A stretch of 64,000 nt of DNA, taken from the NCBI GenBank assembly GCA_963767635.1, contig CAVYEM010000001.1, positions 2,402,985-2,466,984 on the forward strand, written 5' to 3'. The notes beneath the pieces are model-generated. The model did not search any database. It saw only the letters and a program-made list of their open reading frames with translations, and was not told the DNA's origin. A program made the position numbers and the translations under genes. Source of the DNA: CAVYEM01 sp963767635 (GTDB lineage Bacteria; Vulcanimicrobiota; Vulcanimicrobiia; Vulcanimicrobiales; Vulcanimicrobiaceae). This document shows positions 17,155-26,898 of this stretch, in pieces (positions within the stretch are counted from its first letter, which is position 1; the number at the start of each line of letters is the position of its first letter).

Positions 17155-17232
17155 ATCCTTGCCTCGTTCCTATCATCGGTTCGCGAGCGGCAGCAGAGCG
17201 CGCGTTTACCGGTACTTTACGAAGATATCTCC

Positions 17233-17290
17233 GGGGCCCCGGCCTTCGGCCCCGAAGAATTTTGATGCGTTGCATGTGGCCCTTCGGGCC
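17233..17290. other. Two GC-rich hairpins between DUF1501 and ATPase genes
   Basis: GGGGCC (17233-17238) can pair with GGCCCC (17247-17252), and GGCCCTTCGGGCC forms a second hairpin at 17278-17290. They follow the DUF1501 stop in the direction of transcription. No clear T run, so a weak terminator or a repeat-type hairpin. Confidence 0.4.
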
Positions 17291-17298
17291 ATCGGTTA

Positions 17299-18516
17299 CT
17301 AAACCAAAGCACCGAGCGGCGGGAAGCGGCCCTGCAGTATTTTTTCGGAGGGCCGGGCGAGCCAGCGCTCCAGCACCGTTGCGTATACGCTGCGAAAGTC
17401 GGTTTGGAACCGCACGTTGCCGATGCTGCTTTGACTTAAATCCGGATACGCGCCGTAGAGCCCGCCCTTGACGCCGCCGCCGATGAGAAACAGCGGTGAG
17501 GCTTCACCATGGTCGGTGCCGCGGCTGCCGTTTTCGCCGATGCGGCGGCCAAATTCGGAGAACGTCATGGTCAGCACGCGAGCCTCGTTGCCGTGCGCCG
17601 ACAAATCGTCGTAAAACGCTTTCATCGCATCGGAGAACTGTGCCAGCAGCCGGTCCTGCGTGGCTTTTTGACTCACGTGCGTATCGAACGAGCCGTGCTG
17701 CACGTAGAGCACGCGCGTGCCGACTCTGCTGCCGATGATCTGTGCGGCCAGCGAAAGACTGCGCCCCAGCGGCGTGGCCGGATACGCGCCGGCGGCTTTA
17801 TAGCCGGCGATCAGTTTGGGTAATTCCTCCGAGCCCTTCTGTGCGTGATCCTCGATCTCCGCAACGTGAGCAAGATACGGCGAGCTGAACGGCAGACGGT
17901 CGTCGTTCACGAGCTGGGCGTACGCCGCGCGCGCCGCCCCGTTGCGATCGCCGACGAGCCCGTATCCGTTCACCTGGGCAACGGCCGGAACGTCGGTGTG
18001 CGTTGAAACCAACACTTCGGGAAGCACTTGCGCGACCGCGACGCCGTTGAACAAATTGCTCTTCGGCAAGCCTGCATCATCGAGATACCGTCCCAACCAC
18101 CCGGTATGTTCGTAGCGCTGGGGCACGGCGGTTTGCCAGATCTCGGTCGATCGAAAATGCGAGTGGTCCGGATTGGGATATCCCACGCTCTGCACGATCG
18201 CCACTTTGCCGCCGTCGTACAGCGACTTGAAGGATTTCATGTTCGGATTGAATCCGATGCGATCGTCGATCGCGAGCACGTCGCCACGCGGTATCGCAAG
18301 GCTGGGGCGCATTTGATAGTATTGCGGGTCCCCATGCGGAACGACGCAGTTCAGGCCGTCGTTCCCGCCCTGCAGATTCACCAGCACGAGCACCCGATCC
18401 GAACCCGGCAAACCGCGTAACGGCGCATCGGCCAGCGCGCGCGCAAAGACGTGCTCCGCGTTCCCGACGACGACGAGCCCGCTGATCGCTCCGATGAGAA
18501 AGCCCGACCGTTTCAT
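17299..18516 (-). CDS. DUF1501 family exported protein
   Basis: 405 residues. Family signature VLVNLQGGNDGLNCVVPHGDPQYY near residue 45 and FGRRIGENGSRGTDHGEASP near residue 320. The N-terminus (MKRSGFLIGAISGLVVVGNA) looks like an export signal. DUF1501 proteins are sulfatase-fold secreted proteins almost always encoded with DUF1800 proteins, as here (16 bp downstream). Function is not established. Confidence 0.9.
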   Translation of the reverse strand: MKRSGFLIGAISGLVVVGNAEHVFARALADAPLRGLPGSDRVLVLVNLQGGNDGLNCVVPHGDPQYYQMRPSLAIPRGDVLAIDDRIGFNPNMKSFKSLYDGGKVAIVQSVGYPNPDHSHFRSTEIWQTAVPQRYEHTGWLGRYLDDAGLPKSNLFNGVAVAQVLPEVLVSTHTDVPAVAQVNGYGLVGDRNGAARAAYAQLVNDDRLPFSSPYLAHVAEIEDHAQKGSEELPKLIAGYKAAGAYPATPLGRSLSLAAQIIGSRVGTRVLYVQHGSFDTHVSQKATQDRLLAQFSDAMKAFYDDLSAHGNEARVLTMTFSEFGRRIGENGSRGTDHGEASPLFLIGGGVKGGLYGAYPDLSQSSIGNVRFQTDFRSVYATVLERWLARPSEKILQGRFPPLGALV

Positions 18517-18532
18517 TTTAACGGTTCCCTGT

Positions 18533-20026
18533 TCAATTCAACTCATAAGCGGGCATCGCCATCGTCAGATAGGCTGCGCCGCGGACGCGTTCTTGATAGT
18601 TTTCGCCTGAAAGCATGCCCAAGGCCGACGTGTTCGCGCCGTTGAGGTAATCGACGAGCTGCGCAATCGCTTTGGGTGAAGCATCGCCGCATAGAATCGT
18701 CCGAACGAGCTGGGAGGCCGCCTGCGCGGCCTTTACCGGCACATTCTGCATCCAGCCGGCGCCGTTCATTGCCGGTGAGTTGATCAACCCCGCCACGAAG
18801 TTCTCGCGCGCAATGATCGTTTGAGTCGTCAGCCAGTTTGCGCCACCGGGCCAGCCTTCCACGTTGGGCGGATAGAACAAAATCTGCCCCATCTGCACCA
18901 GCGCCCGCTGCGCGCGCTCGTCGATCGGCGAGATCCCCAGCGCCTTGTACGTCCCCGCGACGAACTCGACCGGGCTTTTCACCAGCGAACGGTACGCGCG
19001 ATCCGAAAAGAACACGTTGCTGCGCAGCAACGCGGACATTACGGGTTTGAGATTGTAGTCGTTCTTGCGAATCAAAGCTGCAACCGCGTCAACGAGCTGC
19101 GGTTCGGGGCTGTTGTAGACAAAGAAGTTCAGCAGGCTGCTGGCCCAAAATGTCGCGCACGCCGGCTGACGATAGATGATGTCGACGATGTCGCGGCCGC
19201 TCCAGGTGCCGGTGCTGCCCAGGAACGTCTTGACGCCGCCGTCGTGACGTCCCGGAACAAAGCGAGCTTTGCCCGTTCGCCGTACGACGGTCCACCCCGT
19301 CCACGCGCGCGCAGATTCCCGTACGTCGTTTTCGGTATAGTGATCGACGCCAAGCGTGAAGAGTTCCATCAGTTCGCGCGCGTAGTTTTCGTTGGGATGC
19401 TGCGCGTCGTTCTTGGCGTTGTCCAAATACAGCATCATCGCCGGATCGGTTGAAACTTGCCACGTCAGGTCGCGCAGATTTCCCAGCGCATTGCTGCGAA
19501 AGAGCTGATTCTGGTCGAACACCATCTGCGGAACGACGCCTTTTTGAATGGCCGCGCTCGTGAAATGGCCATGGAAATACAACGCCATCTTCTCCTGCAG
19601 CGGCGCGGGCGTGGTCAGCATCCGGTTGAGCCACCAGTTCTGCAGCGAGACGATCGAATTGCGCTCCTGTTTGCGGATCTGCTTGAACAGCGCGCGGCGC
19701 TGCACATCGTCGCCGAGCATGGCGCGCAGCGTTCCGCCCAGGTCGCTGCGCAACGTCGCACGCGGATCGTACAGGTCCTGCGGCGGCGGCAGCGTGGCGC
19801 TCGATGGAAAATCGATGAGCGAATTCACGGCATCGTGCACGGGCATCGAGGCCAGGCGGCCCGCATCGTCTTGGCTTGCGCCAAATCCGGCCCGGCGCAG
19901 CAGATGCGCTGCCAGACGGACGTTCCAGGGACCGCGGTAGGGTTCGAGCGCAGTGGCGACGTGCAGCGAGCCGGCGGGCCGGTTCATGCCCGCAATATCG
20001 GTGTGAGGAAGCTGCGCGCTTGCCAT
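18533..20026 (-). CDS. DUF1800 family protein
   Basis: About 497 residues from the ATG at 20026. It has the typical start HLLRRAGFGASQDDAGRL and the conserved core NWWLNRMLTTPAPLQEKM, FHGHF, and NENYARELMELFTLGVDHYTENDV. It precedes DUF1501, its usual partner. A longer open frame to 20230 overlaps the divergent carboxylase start and is rejected. Biochemical role unknown; secretion-linked in related genomes. Confidence 0.9.
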   Translation of the reverse strand: MASAQLPHTDIAGMNRPAGSLHVATALEPYRGPWNVRLAAHLLRRAGFGASQDDAGRLASMPVHDAVNSLIDFPSSATLPPPQDLYDPRATLRSDLGGTLRAMLGDDVQRRALFKQIRKQERNSIVSLQNWWLNRMLTTPAPLQEKMALYFHGHFTSAAIQKGVVPQMVFDQNQLFRSNALGNLRDLTWQVSTDPAMMLYLDNAKNDAQHPNENYARELMELFTLGVDHYTENDVRESARAWTGWTVVRRTGKARFVPGRHDGGVKTFLGSTGTWSGRDIVDIIYRQPACATFWASSLLNFFVYNSPEPQLVDAVAALIRKNDYNLKPVMSALLRSNVFFSDRAYRSLVKSPVEFVAGTYKALGISPIDERAQRALVQMGQILFYPPNVEGWPGGANWLTTQTIIARENFVAGLINSPAMNGAGWMQNVPVKAAQAASQLVRTILCGDASPKAIAQLVDYLNGANTSALGMLSGENYQERVRGAAYLTMAMPAYELN

Positions 20027-20091
20027 GTTCAATAGTCTATCGGACGGCCGCGCAAACGGGGTTAAAGCGCCATTGGAAGAAACGCCCGAGC

Positions 20092-21675
20092 GTGAGCGAA
20101 CTGCAAACGCGCTTGGATCGCGGCAGCGATGCCTATGCGCGCAACTTCGAACGCATGTCGGACATGACCGCAACCTTGCGCGGGGCTCTGGGCGCGGTGC
20201 GCCTGGGCGGTGGGCCGGAGGCCACCGCAAAGCATCGCAAACGCGGCAAACTTACGGCGCGCGAGCGCATCGACCGCCTGGTGGACTCGGGCTCCGATTT
20301 TCTCGAGCTCTCCGCTTTAGCGGCGAACGGCATGTACAAGGACGCCGCGCCGTCGGCCGGCATCGTCACCGGGATCGGCATCGTCGAAGGGCAGCACTGC
20401 GTACTTGTAGCCAACGACGCAACCGTCAAAGGCGGCACCTACTATCCGATGACGGTCAAGAAGCACCTGCGCGCCCAAGAGATCGCGCAGCAGAACCATT
20501 TGCCGTGCATCTATCTGGTCGATTCCGGCGGTGCGTTTCTACCGCTTCAAGCGGAGGTGTTTCCCGACCGCGATCACTTCGGCCGCATTTTTTACAATCA
20601 AGCGCAGATGTCCGGAAAAAACATCCCGCAGATTGCCGCGGTCATGGGTTCGTGCACGGCCGGCGGCGCATACGTGCCGGCGATGTCCGACGAGACGGTG
20701 ATCGTCAAAGGCAACGGCACGATTTTTTTGGGCGGCCCCCCGCTGGTAAAGGCGGCAACGGGCGAGGAAGTAACCGCGGAAGAGCTGGGCGGCGCCGACG
20801 TGCACACGCGCATCTCCGGCGTTGCGGATCATCTCGCGGATGACGACGAACACGCCTTGGGGATCGTCCGCTCCATCGTCGCCAACCTGCACCGCGAGCT
20901 GCCGCAACAATGGGATACCTGTCCGCCACGCCCGCCCAAATACGATCCGCGCGACATCTACGGCGTCATTCCCGCGGACAGCCGCATCGGCTACGACGTG
21001 CGCGAGATCATTGCGCGGCTGGTGGACGCGTCGGAGTTTCACGAGTTCAAAGCGCGCTACGGCACGACGCTGGTCACGGGGTTCGCGCGGATCGAGGGGC
21101 ATCCGATCGGCATCATCGCCAACAACGGCATTCTGTTCAGCGAAAGCTCGCTCAAAGGCGCCCACTTCATCGAACTGTGCGTGCAGCGCGGCACGCCGCT
21201 GCTGTTTTTGCAGAACATCACGGGGTTCATGGTCGGCAAAGAATACGAGAACGGCGGCATCGCGAAGGACGGCGCCAAACTCGTTACCGCGGTGGCTTGC
21301 GCGGAAGTGCCCAAATTCACGGTGATCATCGGCGGCAGCTTCGGCGCCGGCAACTACGGGATGTGCGGACGCGCGTATTCGCCGCGTCAACTGTGGACGT
21401 GGCCCAACGCCAGGATTTCCGTCATGGGGGGTCCGCAAGCTGCGGGCGTGCTTTCCACGGTCAAAGGCGCGATGAGCGCGCACGACAAAGCCGAATTCGA
21501 GCGGCCCATTTTGGACAAATACGAACATGAAGGCAGTCCGTACTACTCCACGGCCCGCTTATGGGACGACGGGATCATCGATCCGCTCGACACGCGCACG
21601 GTCGTCGCCATCGGGCTGGACGCGGCCGCGCACGCGCCGATCCCGACGACGCACTACGGCGTGTTCCGAATGTGA
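20092..21675 (+). CDS. liuB: Methylcrotonoyl-CoA carboxylase, beta (carboxyltransferase) subunit
   Basis: About 527 residues from the GTG at 20092. Two crotonase-fold halves are seen: the first with KGGTYYPMTVKKHLRAQEIA and FLPLQAEVFPDRDHFGRIFY, the second with GIIANNGILFSESSLKGAHF and IIGGSFGAGNYGMCGRAY. These are typical of the MCC beta subunit, which moves CO2 from biotin to 3-methylcrotonyl-CoA in leucine breakdown. Its alpha subunit lies at 28553, with hydratase and HMG-CoA lyase genes, which supports the assignment over propionyl-CoA carboxylase. Confidence 0.9.
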   Translation: MSELQTRLDRGSDAYARNFERMSDMTATLRGALGAVRLGGGPEATAKHRKRGKLTARERIDRLVDSGSDFLELSALAANGMYKDAAPSAGIVTGIGIVEGQHCVLVANDATVKGGTYYPMTVKKHLRAQEIAQQNHLPCIYLVDSGGAFLPLQAEVFPDRDHFGRIFYNQAQMSGKNIPQIAAVMGSCTAGGAYVPAMSDETVIVKGNGTIFLGGPPLVKAATGEEVTAEELGGADVHTRISGVADHLADDDEHALGIVRSIVANLHRELPQQWDTCPPRPPKYDPRDIYGVIPADSRIGYDVREIIARLVDASEFHEFKARYGTTLVTGFARIEGHPIGIIANNGILFSESSLKGAHFIELCVQRGTPLLFLQNITGFMVGKEYENGGIAKDGAKLVTAVACAEVPKFTVIIGGSFGAGNYGMCGRAYSPRQLWTWPNARISVMGGPQAAGVLSTVKGAMSAHDKAEFERPILDKYEHEGSPYYSTARLWDDGIIDPLDTRTVVAIGLDAAAHAPIPTTHYGVFRM

Positions 21676-21684
21676 AACGGCGGC

Positions 21685-22212
21685 ATGGCCGCTGAATGGC
21701 TGATCGCCGCCGCAACGGCCGGCACGTTCGTCGTCATCGCAGCATCCGCGGTTGCAGCGCTCCTGCAACTGCGGCACATGCGCGGCAGCAATCAAATCGT
21801 CGCGCTCACCGAGTGCCGCGAGACGCTCGAATCGTCCCAGTTTCAAGACGCGCGCCAATTTTTAGCACAGCGCGTTCCCGAACTCATGAAAGACCCGCAG
21901 ATGCAGCGCCGGCTCGCCGAACCGTTTTTCCCCGCGGAATTGCGTCCCGCCGGCAACGTCGCAAACTTTTTCGAATCGATGGGCGCATTCGTGCGCTTCA
22001 ACATCATCGACCGGCGGATTGCGTGCGATCTCTGGTGCGGCGTCGTGGTTTCGTGTTGGGACGCCATGCTGCCCATAACGCGCATACGCCGGGCAATGGA
22101 CCCGGGCATTTGGGAGAACTTCGAGTATCTGGCCGTACTTTCACAGGATTTCATGGACCACAATCCGAGCACGTATCCTCGCGGCGTGCGCCGCATGCCG
22201 CTCGATGCGTGA
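21685..22212 (+). CDS. DUF4760-like membrane protein
   Basis: 175 residues. One N-terminal span (LIAAATAGTFVVIAASAVAALLQL) leads into a helical cytoplasmic domain with NFFESMGAFVRFNIIDRRIACDLW and WENFEYLAVL, the layout of DUF4760 proteins. It starts 9 bp after the carboxylase stop and its stop overlaps the next start. Function unknown. Confidence 0.72.
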   Translation: MAAEWLIAAATAGTFVVIAASAVAALLQLRHMRGSNQIVALTECRETLESSQFQDARQFLAQRVPELMKDPQMQRRLAEPFFPAELRPAGNVANFFESMGAFVRFNIIDRRIACDLWCGVVVSCWDAMLPITRIRRAMDPGIWENFEYLAVLSQDFMDHNPSTYPRGVRRMPLDA

Positions 22213-24354
22213 GTGGTTTGCGTGCGGCTTGCGTGCAGCCCTAGCCGCGCTGCCGTTCGCGCTCCTCGTCGCGCCCTCGGCCGCATGGGCCGATTCTTTT
22301 GCGGTCGCCGTTCCGATGCTGGCGGCTGCTCCGCACATGAACGGCACCATCGATGCGACGTGGTCGAAGGCGGTGAAGCTGCCGGTGCTGTTCGACTTCA
22401 CGTTTCTGCGCAGCGGCGAGCCCACGAGCGTCCTCGTCGCGCAAGATCCCACCGGTCTGGATTTCGCCTTTGCAGTCGCGCAGCGCGAACCGTCGACCGC
22501 CTCCCAGCAGACCAACGGCGCAGGCGTTCTGAGCGACGACAACGTCACCGTGCAATTGTGGCCGCAGGGCGCAAGCGGCTTCGGCTACACCTTTTCCGCA
22601 AACGCGCTTGGCGCGCGCTACCAGACCTCCAGCGAGAACAGCGCCTACGCTCCCCAGTGGATCGCCTCAGGACGACGCACCGGCACCGGCTACGCCGTCA
22701 CGATGCACGTTCCGTTCGACGTCATTCGAAGCGGCGGATCGACGGCGTGGCGGGCGCAGTTCGAGCGCACGACCATCGCCAACGACACGACGCAAGTCTG
22801 GGAGTACGCGCAAGGTCAACGTCAGGCGGCCGATCCCGCGTTTGCCGGCACTCTGACCGGCATTGCGGCAAGGGCGCAAGCCAAAGCGACGCGGCCCAAG
22901 CCACGGCTACAGATCTACGCGTTGGGTGAGGCAACCACGCCGGCATACGGCGGCAACACCTCACGCATGGGCGCGGACGTCTCGATTCCCGTAACGCCGA
23001 CGTCGTCGTTCATCGGCGCTTTTCATCCCGATTACTCCAACGTCGAGATCGACCAGCAAACGATCTCGCCCAGCGCGTTCGCTCGCCGGTACGCCGAAGT
23101 GCGGCCGTTTTTCACCCAAGCGGGTTCGTTCTACAACAACACGTTCAGTTGCAACAACTGCGTCACGAGCCTTTACACGCCGGCCATTCCGACGTTCCGG
23201 CAAGGCTACGCGTACGAAGGCACGCAAGGGCCGTTCAGTTTTGCCGCGTTCGACGCGATCGGGAAGCAGCGGACCGACGACGCGCAAGTCCTCACGTACA
23301 GCGTCGAAAATCCACGCCTGATCTACCAAGCCTCGGCGCAGCGGGTCGCCGTGCACTTCCCCGGATTCGACGACGACGTGACGACCTTGGCAACGGGCGT
23401 CGGCAATCAGCACACGCACTTCATCGCCGGATTCAACGCCGGTACGGACGCGGGTTCGAACATCACCGACTTCGAGCTTGGCTCAATGGCGAGAGTACAG
23501 CGCCGGCTACGCGGACAAAGTGACCACGGCAATCGTTGATTATCAGCAGATCGGCAAACAATTTGCGCCGGCGGACGGATACGTGCAGTATCCCGACATC
23601 GACGGCTACTTGGCCGTGTATGGAAAGACGTTCTACTTTTCGAAGACTTCTACGCTGCACGATATCTTTGCAGAAACGCTCTACGGACGCTATCACAACC
23701 ACCTGGGCCAGACGGACCAGACGCTGGGAATCGGTCAAGTCAATTTCGATTTCAAGAATCAGCTCTCGCTCCACCTCAACTTGGTCGCGCAAGGCCTGCA
23801 GGCCGCCGACGGCGAGTTTTTGCCGTTCAATCAAAACGGCTTCTACCTTGTCTACCGCGGAGCGACGACCACGCCCAGCTCGGTGGGCTACAGCAACGGT
23901 CCCTATTACCACGGGCATTTGGTTTCGTGGAGCTGATTCGTCCACCGTTGGGCTGAGCCGCCGGGTGAAGCTTTCGCTGGAAGCGGATGAAAACGCGTAC
24001 GCGTCGTCGCTGGCGGTGGAACCGGAGGCGGTGCAGTGGCTCGAGCGCGCAAGCCTGGACTGGCAGTTCAGCCGTGAAGCATCGGTGGACTTCGGCATGC
24101 GGCGCATCATCGGGCGGAATCTGCCCAACGCCTTCCAGCCGCCCGACCTCCCGACGCCATCCGCTCCGCTCGGGGTCGTCAATGGTTTCGCCCCGTTCGA
24201 CTATGTGGACGCAGGGAACGTCAGCTTTGCGTTTCACTTCTTGGCAGCGAAGAACGAGTTTTACGTCGTGTACGGAGATCCGAACAGTTTGGCAACGACG
24301 CCGGCGTTGTTTTTGAAATGGATCCGGTACATCGGCGCAGAGAAAGGAACGTAA
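22205..24354 (+). CDS. Exported DUF5916-type protein with N-terminal CBM9-like domain; two frame breaks
   Basis: About 715 residues over three frames (breaks near 23475 and 23930). The signal peptide is clear (ALAALPFALLVAPSAAWA). The N-terminal part (MNGTIDATWSKAVKLPVLFDF, then DNVTVQLWP) resembles a family 9 carbohydrate-binding fold. The rest is beta-rich and matches DUF5916: VEIDQQTISPSAFARRYAEVRPFF and TQAGSFYNN, ending in FLKWIRYIGAEKGT. Members are predicted outer-membrane or exported barrels. The ATG at 22205 overlaps the previous stop. Confidence 0.8.
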
Positions 24355-24356
24355 CC

Positions 24357-24599
24357 ATGGCAGACATCCTTGAACGAGTCGCGCAGGAGCTAGGCGCGCA
24401 GCGGGCGCGCCTAGGCATTACGCTCGAGGAGGCGGCGAACATGGCGGCGGTTGAACCAGCGCGGCTCGTTGCTGCAGAAGACGCCGAAACCGTGCTCGAC
24501 GAGAACGAGTTGCAGCGGTTGGCTGATGTTTACGGCGTTGATATTACGGCATTTTTCGGCGGACGGACGACTCCGAAGGAGTATCTCTTCGGCGCTTGA
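24357..24599 (+). CDS. Small XRE-type helix-turn-helix protein
   Basis: 80 residues. LGAQRARLGITLEEAANMAAVEPARLVAAED fits the Cro/CI helix-turn-helix, followed by a helix ENELQRLADVYGVDITAFFGG, as in HTH regulators with a developmental-repressor type ending. A GGAAC precedes the ATG. A DNA-binding regulator is likely; target unknown. It sits 2 bp after the DUF5916 stop. Confidence 0.75.
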   Translation: MADILERVAQELGAQRARLGITLEEAANMAAVEPARLVAAEDAETVLDENELQRLADVYGVDITAFFGGRTTPKEYLFGA

Positions 24600-24630
24600 C
24601 CGGCGCTCCGAAGCGCTGCTCGTCGTCGGC

Positions 24631-25473
24631 ATGTACGCGCTCATGTGCGCGATCTGGGGCACGACCTGGTTCGGCATCAAAGTGAGCTCTGCGCTACGTT
24701 CCACCGATTGCCGGCGCGGGAATGCGCTTCATTCTCGCCGGCCTTGCGATGTACGCGTTCGTCGCTTTCACTCGCAAAGGCGCGAGCCGGCAACCCGTGC
24801 CGTGGAAGCTCGTCGTGGTGCTTGCGGCGTTTCTCTTCGGCCTGAACTACATCCTGACGTACACCGCCGAAACGCACGTGAGTCGGGGCTGACGGCGGTG
24901 CTCTTCGGCGTGCTGCCGTTCTTCATGTTCGGCTTCGGGCATTATCTAATCGGCGAACGGACGACGGCCAAAACATGGCTGGGCGCAACGATGGCCTTTG
25001 CGGGCGTGGCAGTGATTTCGCTGGAGGCGCGGGTGCACGGCTCGGTGTGGTATGCGCTGGCTGCGATGGGCGCGGCCATCTCGTCGGCGTTTGCCAACGT
25101 GTACGCGAAGCGCCACGCCGAGAACGACCCGCTCGTCTCGTTGCCGCCCGCGATGCTGCTCGCGGGCATCGTCGTGACGGTCTGCGGCGTGCTTACGGAG
25201 CACGTCGATGCCGGCCGCGCGTTCTCGTTACCTTCGTGGGGAGCGCTGCTCTATCTGGCGATTGCCGGCAGCGGGATCGCGTTTTTCATCAACTTGTGGC
25301 TGCTGCAGCGCATCGCCGCGTGGATCGTCGGCATGTCGTCGCTGATCATTCCCGTGATTGCCGTAGCCGTCGGCGTGCTGCTCGGCGGAGAGCATTTTGG
25401 AACGCGCGAGCTGGCCGGAGCGGCGTTAGTAATTATCGGTGTGTGGGTGGCGTTGAGAAATAGCGCGGCGTGA
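24631..25473 (+). CDS. EamA-family drug/metabolite transporter; two frame breaks
   Basis: About 280 residues when read over three frames (shifts near 24690 and 24890). The start MYALMCAIWGTTWFGIKVS and the repeated ten-helix plan are typical: FILAGLAMYAFVAF, LTAVLFGVLPFFMFGFGHY, then a second EamA repeat ending LAGAALVIIGVWVAL. A metabolite exporter is likely; substrate unknown. Its 3' end overlaps the convergent gene by 41 bp. Preserved similarity across the shifts suggests read errors. Confidence 0.8.
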   Translation: MYALMCAIWGTTWFGIKVSSALRSTDCRRGNALHSRRPCDVRVRRFHSQRREPATRAVEARRGACGVSLRPELHPDVHRRNARESGLTAVLFGVLPFFMFGFGHYLIGERTTAKTWLGATMAFAGVAVISLEARVHGSVWYALAAMGAAISSAFANVYAKRHAENDPLVSLPPAMLLAGIVVTVCGVLTEHVDAGRAFSLPSWGALLYLAIAGSGIAFFINLWLLQRIAAWIVGMSSLIIPVIAVAVGVLLGGEHFGTRELAGAALVIIGVWVALRNSAA

Positions 25474-26131
25474 CGCTCCAACGGCCGTTCGCGAAGGCGA
25501 GCGTTGCGCTCACGCGCGGTTTGGCCGGGCAGCACACCGCTGACGTCGGTTTGTAGTAGGGTCCGCGCAGCTGCACGGCCTGCAGCGTGCCGTTGGAAAC
25601 GATGTTTGCGTCGAGGGAGCAGTAGTTGACGATCTGCTCGCGCGGGTGAACGCGCATATTTGCGTCCGCACCCAGCACCGTCACGCTCGCCAGACCGCAA
25701 TCCGCGCCGGTTTCGTGACTGCTCACCACAACGTCTTGCACGCCCGCGCGCTCGAGCTCGGCCGCGCCGACGATCGTGAGTTCTTGAATCGGAAAATACA
25801 TCTGCACTCCGTGCGCTTTTGTCACGCGCGCGAGCAACGCAGTTCCCGGACCGGGGGAGCGATACACCAGCCGAAGTGCATCGCCGGCCGCAGGCGCATA
25901 CACGGAGAGATACCACTGATAGGCGGCCGTTTTGCCCATTTGTTTTCCGACCTCGACGCGGCTGGCGACGACGTGCCAGCGAGAGCTCATGCCTTCCCCG
26001 GAAAGGTAGGCAACGACGTCCTGAACGATCTGCCCGGGAGGCTGATTGTCGAAGTGTGGTTTTGCTGCTGCACCGGCGGTGCTCGCCGCCAGCGCAAAAA
26101 AAAGTGCAAAGGCAATGATACGGCGTCCCAT
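25433..26131 (-). CDS. Exported hypothetical protein
   Basis: About 232 residues from the ATG at 26131. A signal peptide (IIAFALFFALAASTAGAAA) is followed by beta-rich sequence with two cysteine regions (ETGADCGLAS, TSAVCCPAKPR). I do not recognise the family. It is third in a leftward set after a cytochrome b and a molybdopterin oxidoreductase, so a periplasmic redox-related role is possible. Confidence 0.6.
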   Translation of the reverse strand: MGRRIIAFALFFALAASTAGAAAKPHFDNQPPGQIVQDVVAYLSGEGMSSRWHVVASRVEVGKQMGKTAAYQWYLSVYAPAAGDALRLVYRSPGPGTALLARVTKAHGVQMYFPIQELTIVGAAELERAGVQDVVVSSHETGADCGLASVTVLGADANMRVHPREQIVNYCSLDANIVSNGTLQAVQLRGPYYKPTSAVCCPAKPRVSATLAFANGRWSVTPRYFSTPPTHR

Positions 26132-26157
26132 TGGAACACCGTTCGCCTTAGAACACG

Positions 26158-26898
26158 CTAAATTCCCGCATACCACTCGTAACCTTGATCTTCCCAGTAT
26201 CCGCCCTTGCCTGCGCCGATCGGTGCGAGCGAAGCCACTACTTCGATGCGATGCACCCATTTGGCGCTCTTGTATCCGAGCTGCGTCGGGATGGTCAAAC
26301 GCACCGGCGCACCGCGATCGGGCGTAATCGGCGCGCCGTTTTGCGCCAGAGCGAGCAGCGCCTGCGGATGCGCCGCCTGCTCCAAACTCAAACTCTCGTA
26401 GTACGGCATGCCGTTCGCGTCGACGTCGAACGTATGAAACACGACGTAGCGCGCGTCGCGCTTCGGCGCTGCGAGCGCCACGACGTCGGCCAATCGCACG
26501 CCGCGCCATTGTGCCACGACGCTCCAGCCTTCGACGCAATCGTGGCGCGTAATTTGCGTGACGCGCATCATATGCCGCAGCTGCGGCAGCGTCCACGCCG
26601 CCGGGCGGTCCACCAGCCCGTTCACGATTAGGCGATACGTGCGGAATCGATCGCGCATCAAACCGGCGTATTGGGCGCCGGACGGCGTAGGGAGTGAATT
26701 GAGCGGAAAATCGCGCGAGATGTCGGCAGCGGAATAGAGCCGCGCGCGTCCCCGCGTGCCGATGAGGCGCCGGTTCAAGCCCTCGGCACTATCGAGCACG
26801 TCGCGAAACGTCGCATTCTCGTTCAGCTTCGTCCCAATCGGCGAGCACGCGCCAAGCGCCGCAGAAATGCCGGCAGCGATAAATAGCCGGCGCTTCAT
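26158..26898 (-). CDS. Molybdopterin-dependent oxidoreductase (sulfite oxidase/MsrP fold)
   Basis: 246 residues. A lipoprotein-like N-terminus (AAGISAALGACSP) precedes the sulfite-oxidase fold. The key segment ITRHDCVEGWSVVAQWRGVRL carries the Cys that binds molybdenum, and GAPVRLTIPTQLGYKSAKWVHRI is the usual follow-on. The reaction may be reduction or oxidation of a periplasmic sulfur compound. The cytochrome b gene directly upstream (4-bp overlap) probably supplies or takes electrons. Confidence 0.87.
   Translation of the reverse strand: MKRRLFIAAGISAALGACSPIGTKLNENATFRDVLDSAEGLNRRLIGTRGRARLYSAADISRDFPLNSLPTPSGAQYAGLMRDRFRTYRLIVNGLVDRPAAWTLPQLRHMMRVTQITRHDCVEGWSVVAQWRGVRLADVVALAAPKRDARYVVFHTFDVDANGMPYYESLSLEQAAHPQALLALAQNGAPITPDRGAPVRLTIPTQLGYKSAKWVHRIEVVASLAPIGAGKGGYWEDQGYEWYAGI

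Noticed and set aside
20027..20230. N-terminal extension of the DUF1800 protein
   Set aside because: It overlaps the start of the divergent carboxylase gene and lacks family similarity; the ATG at 20026 gives the usual length.
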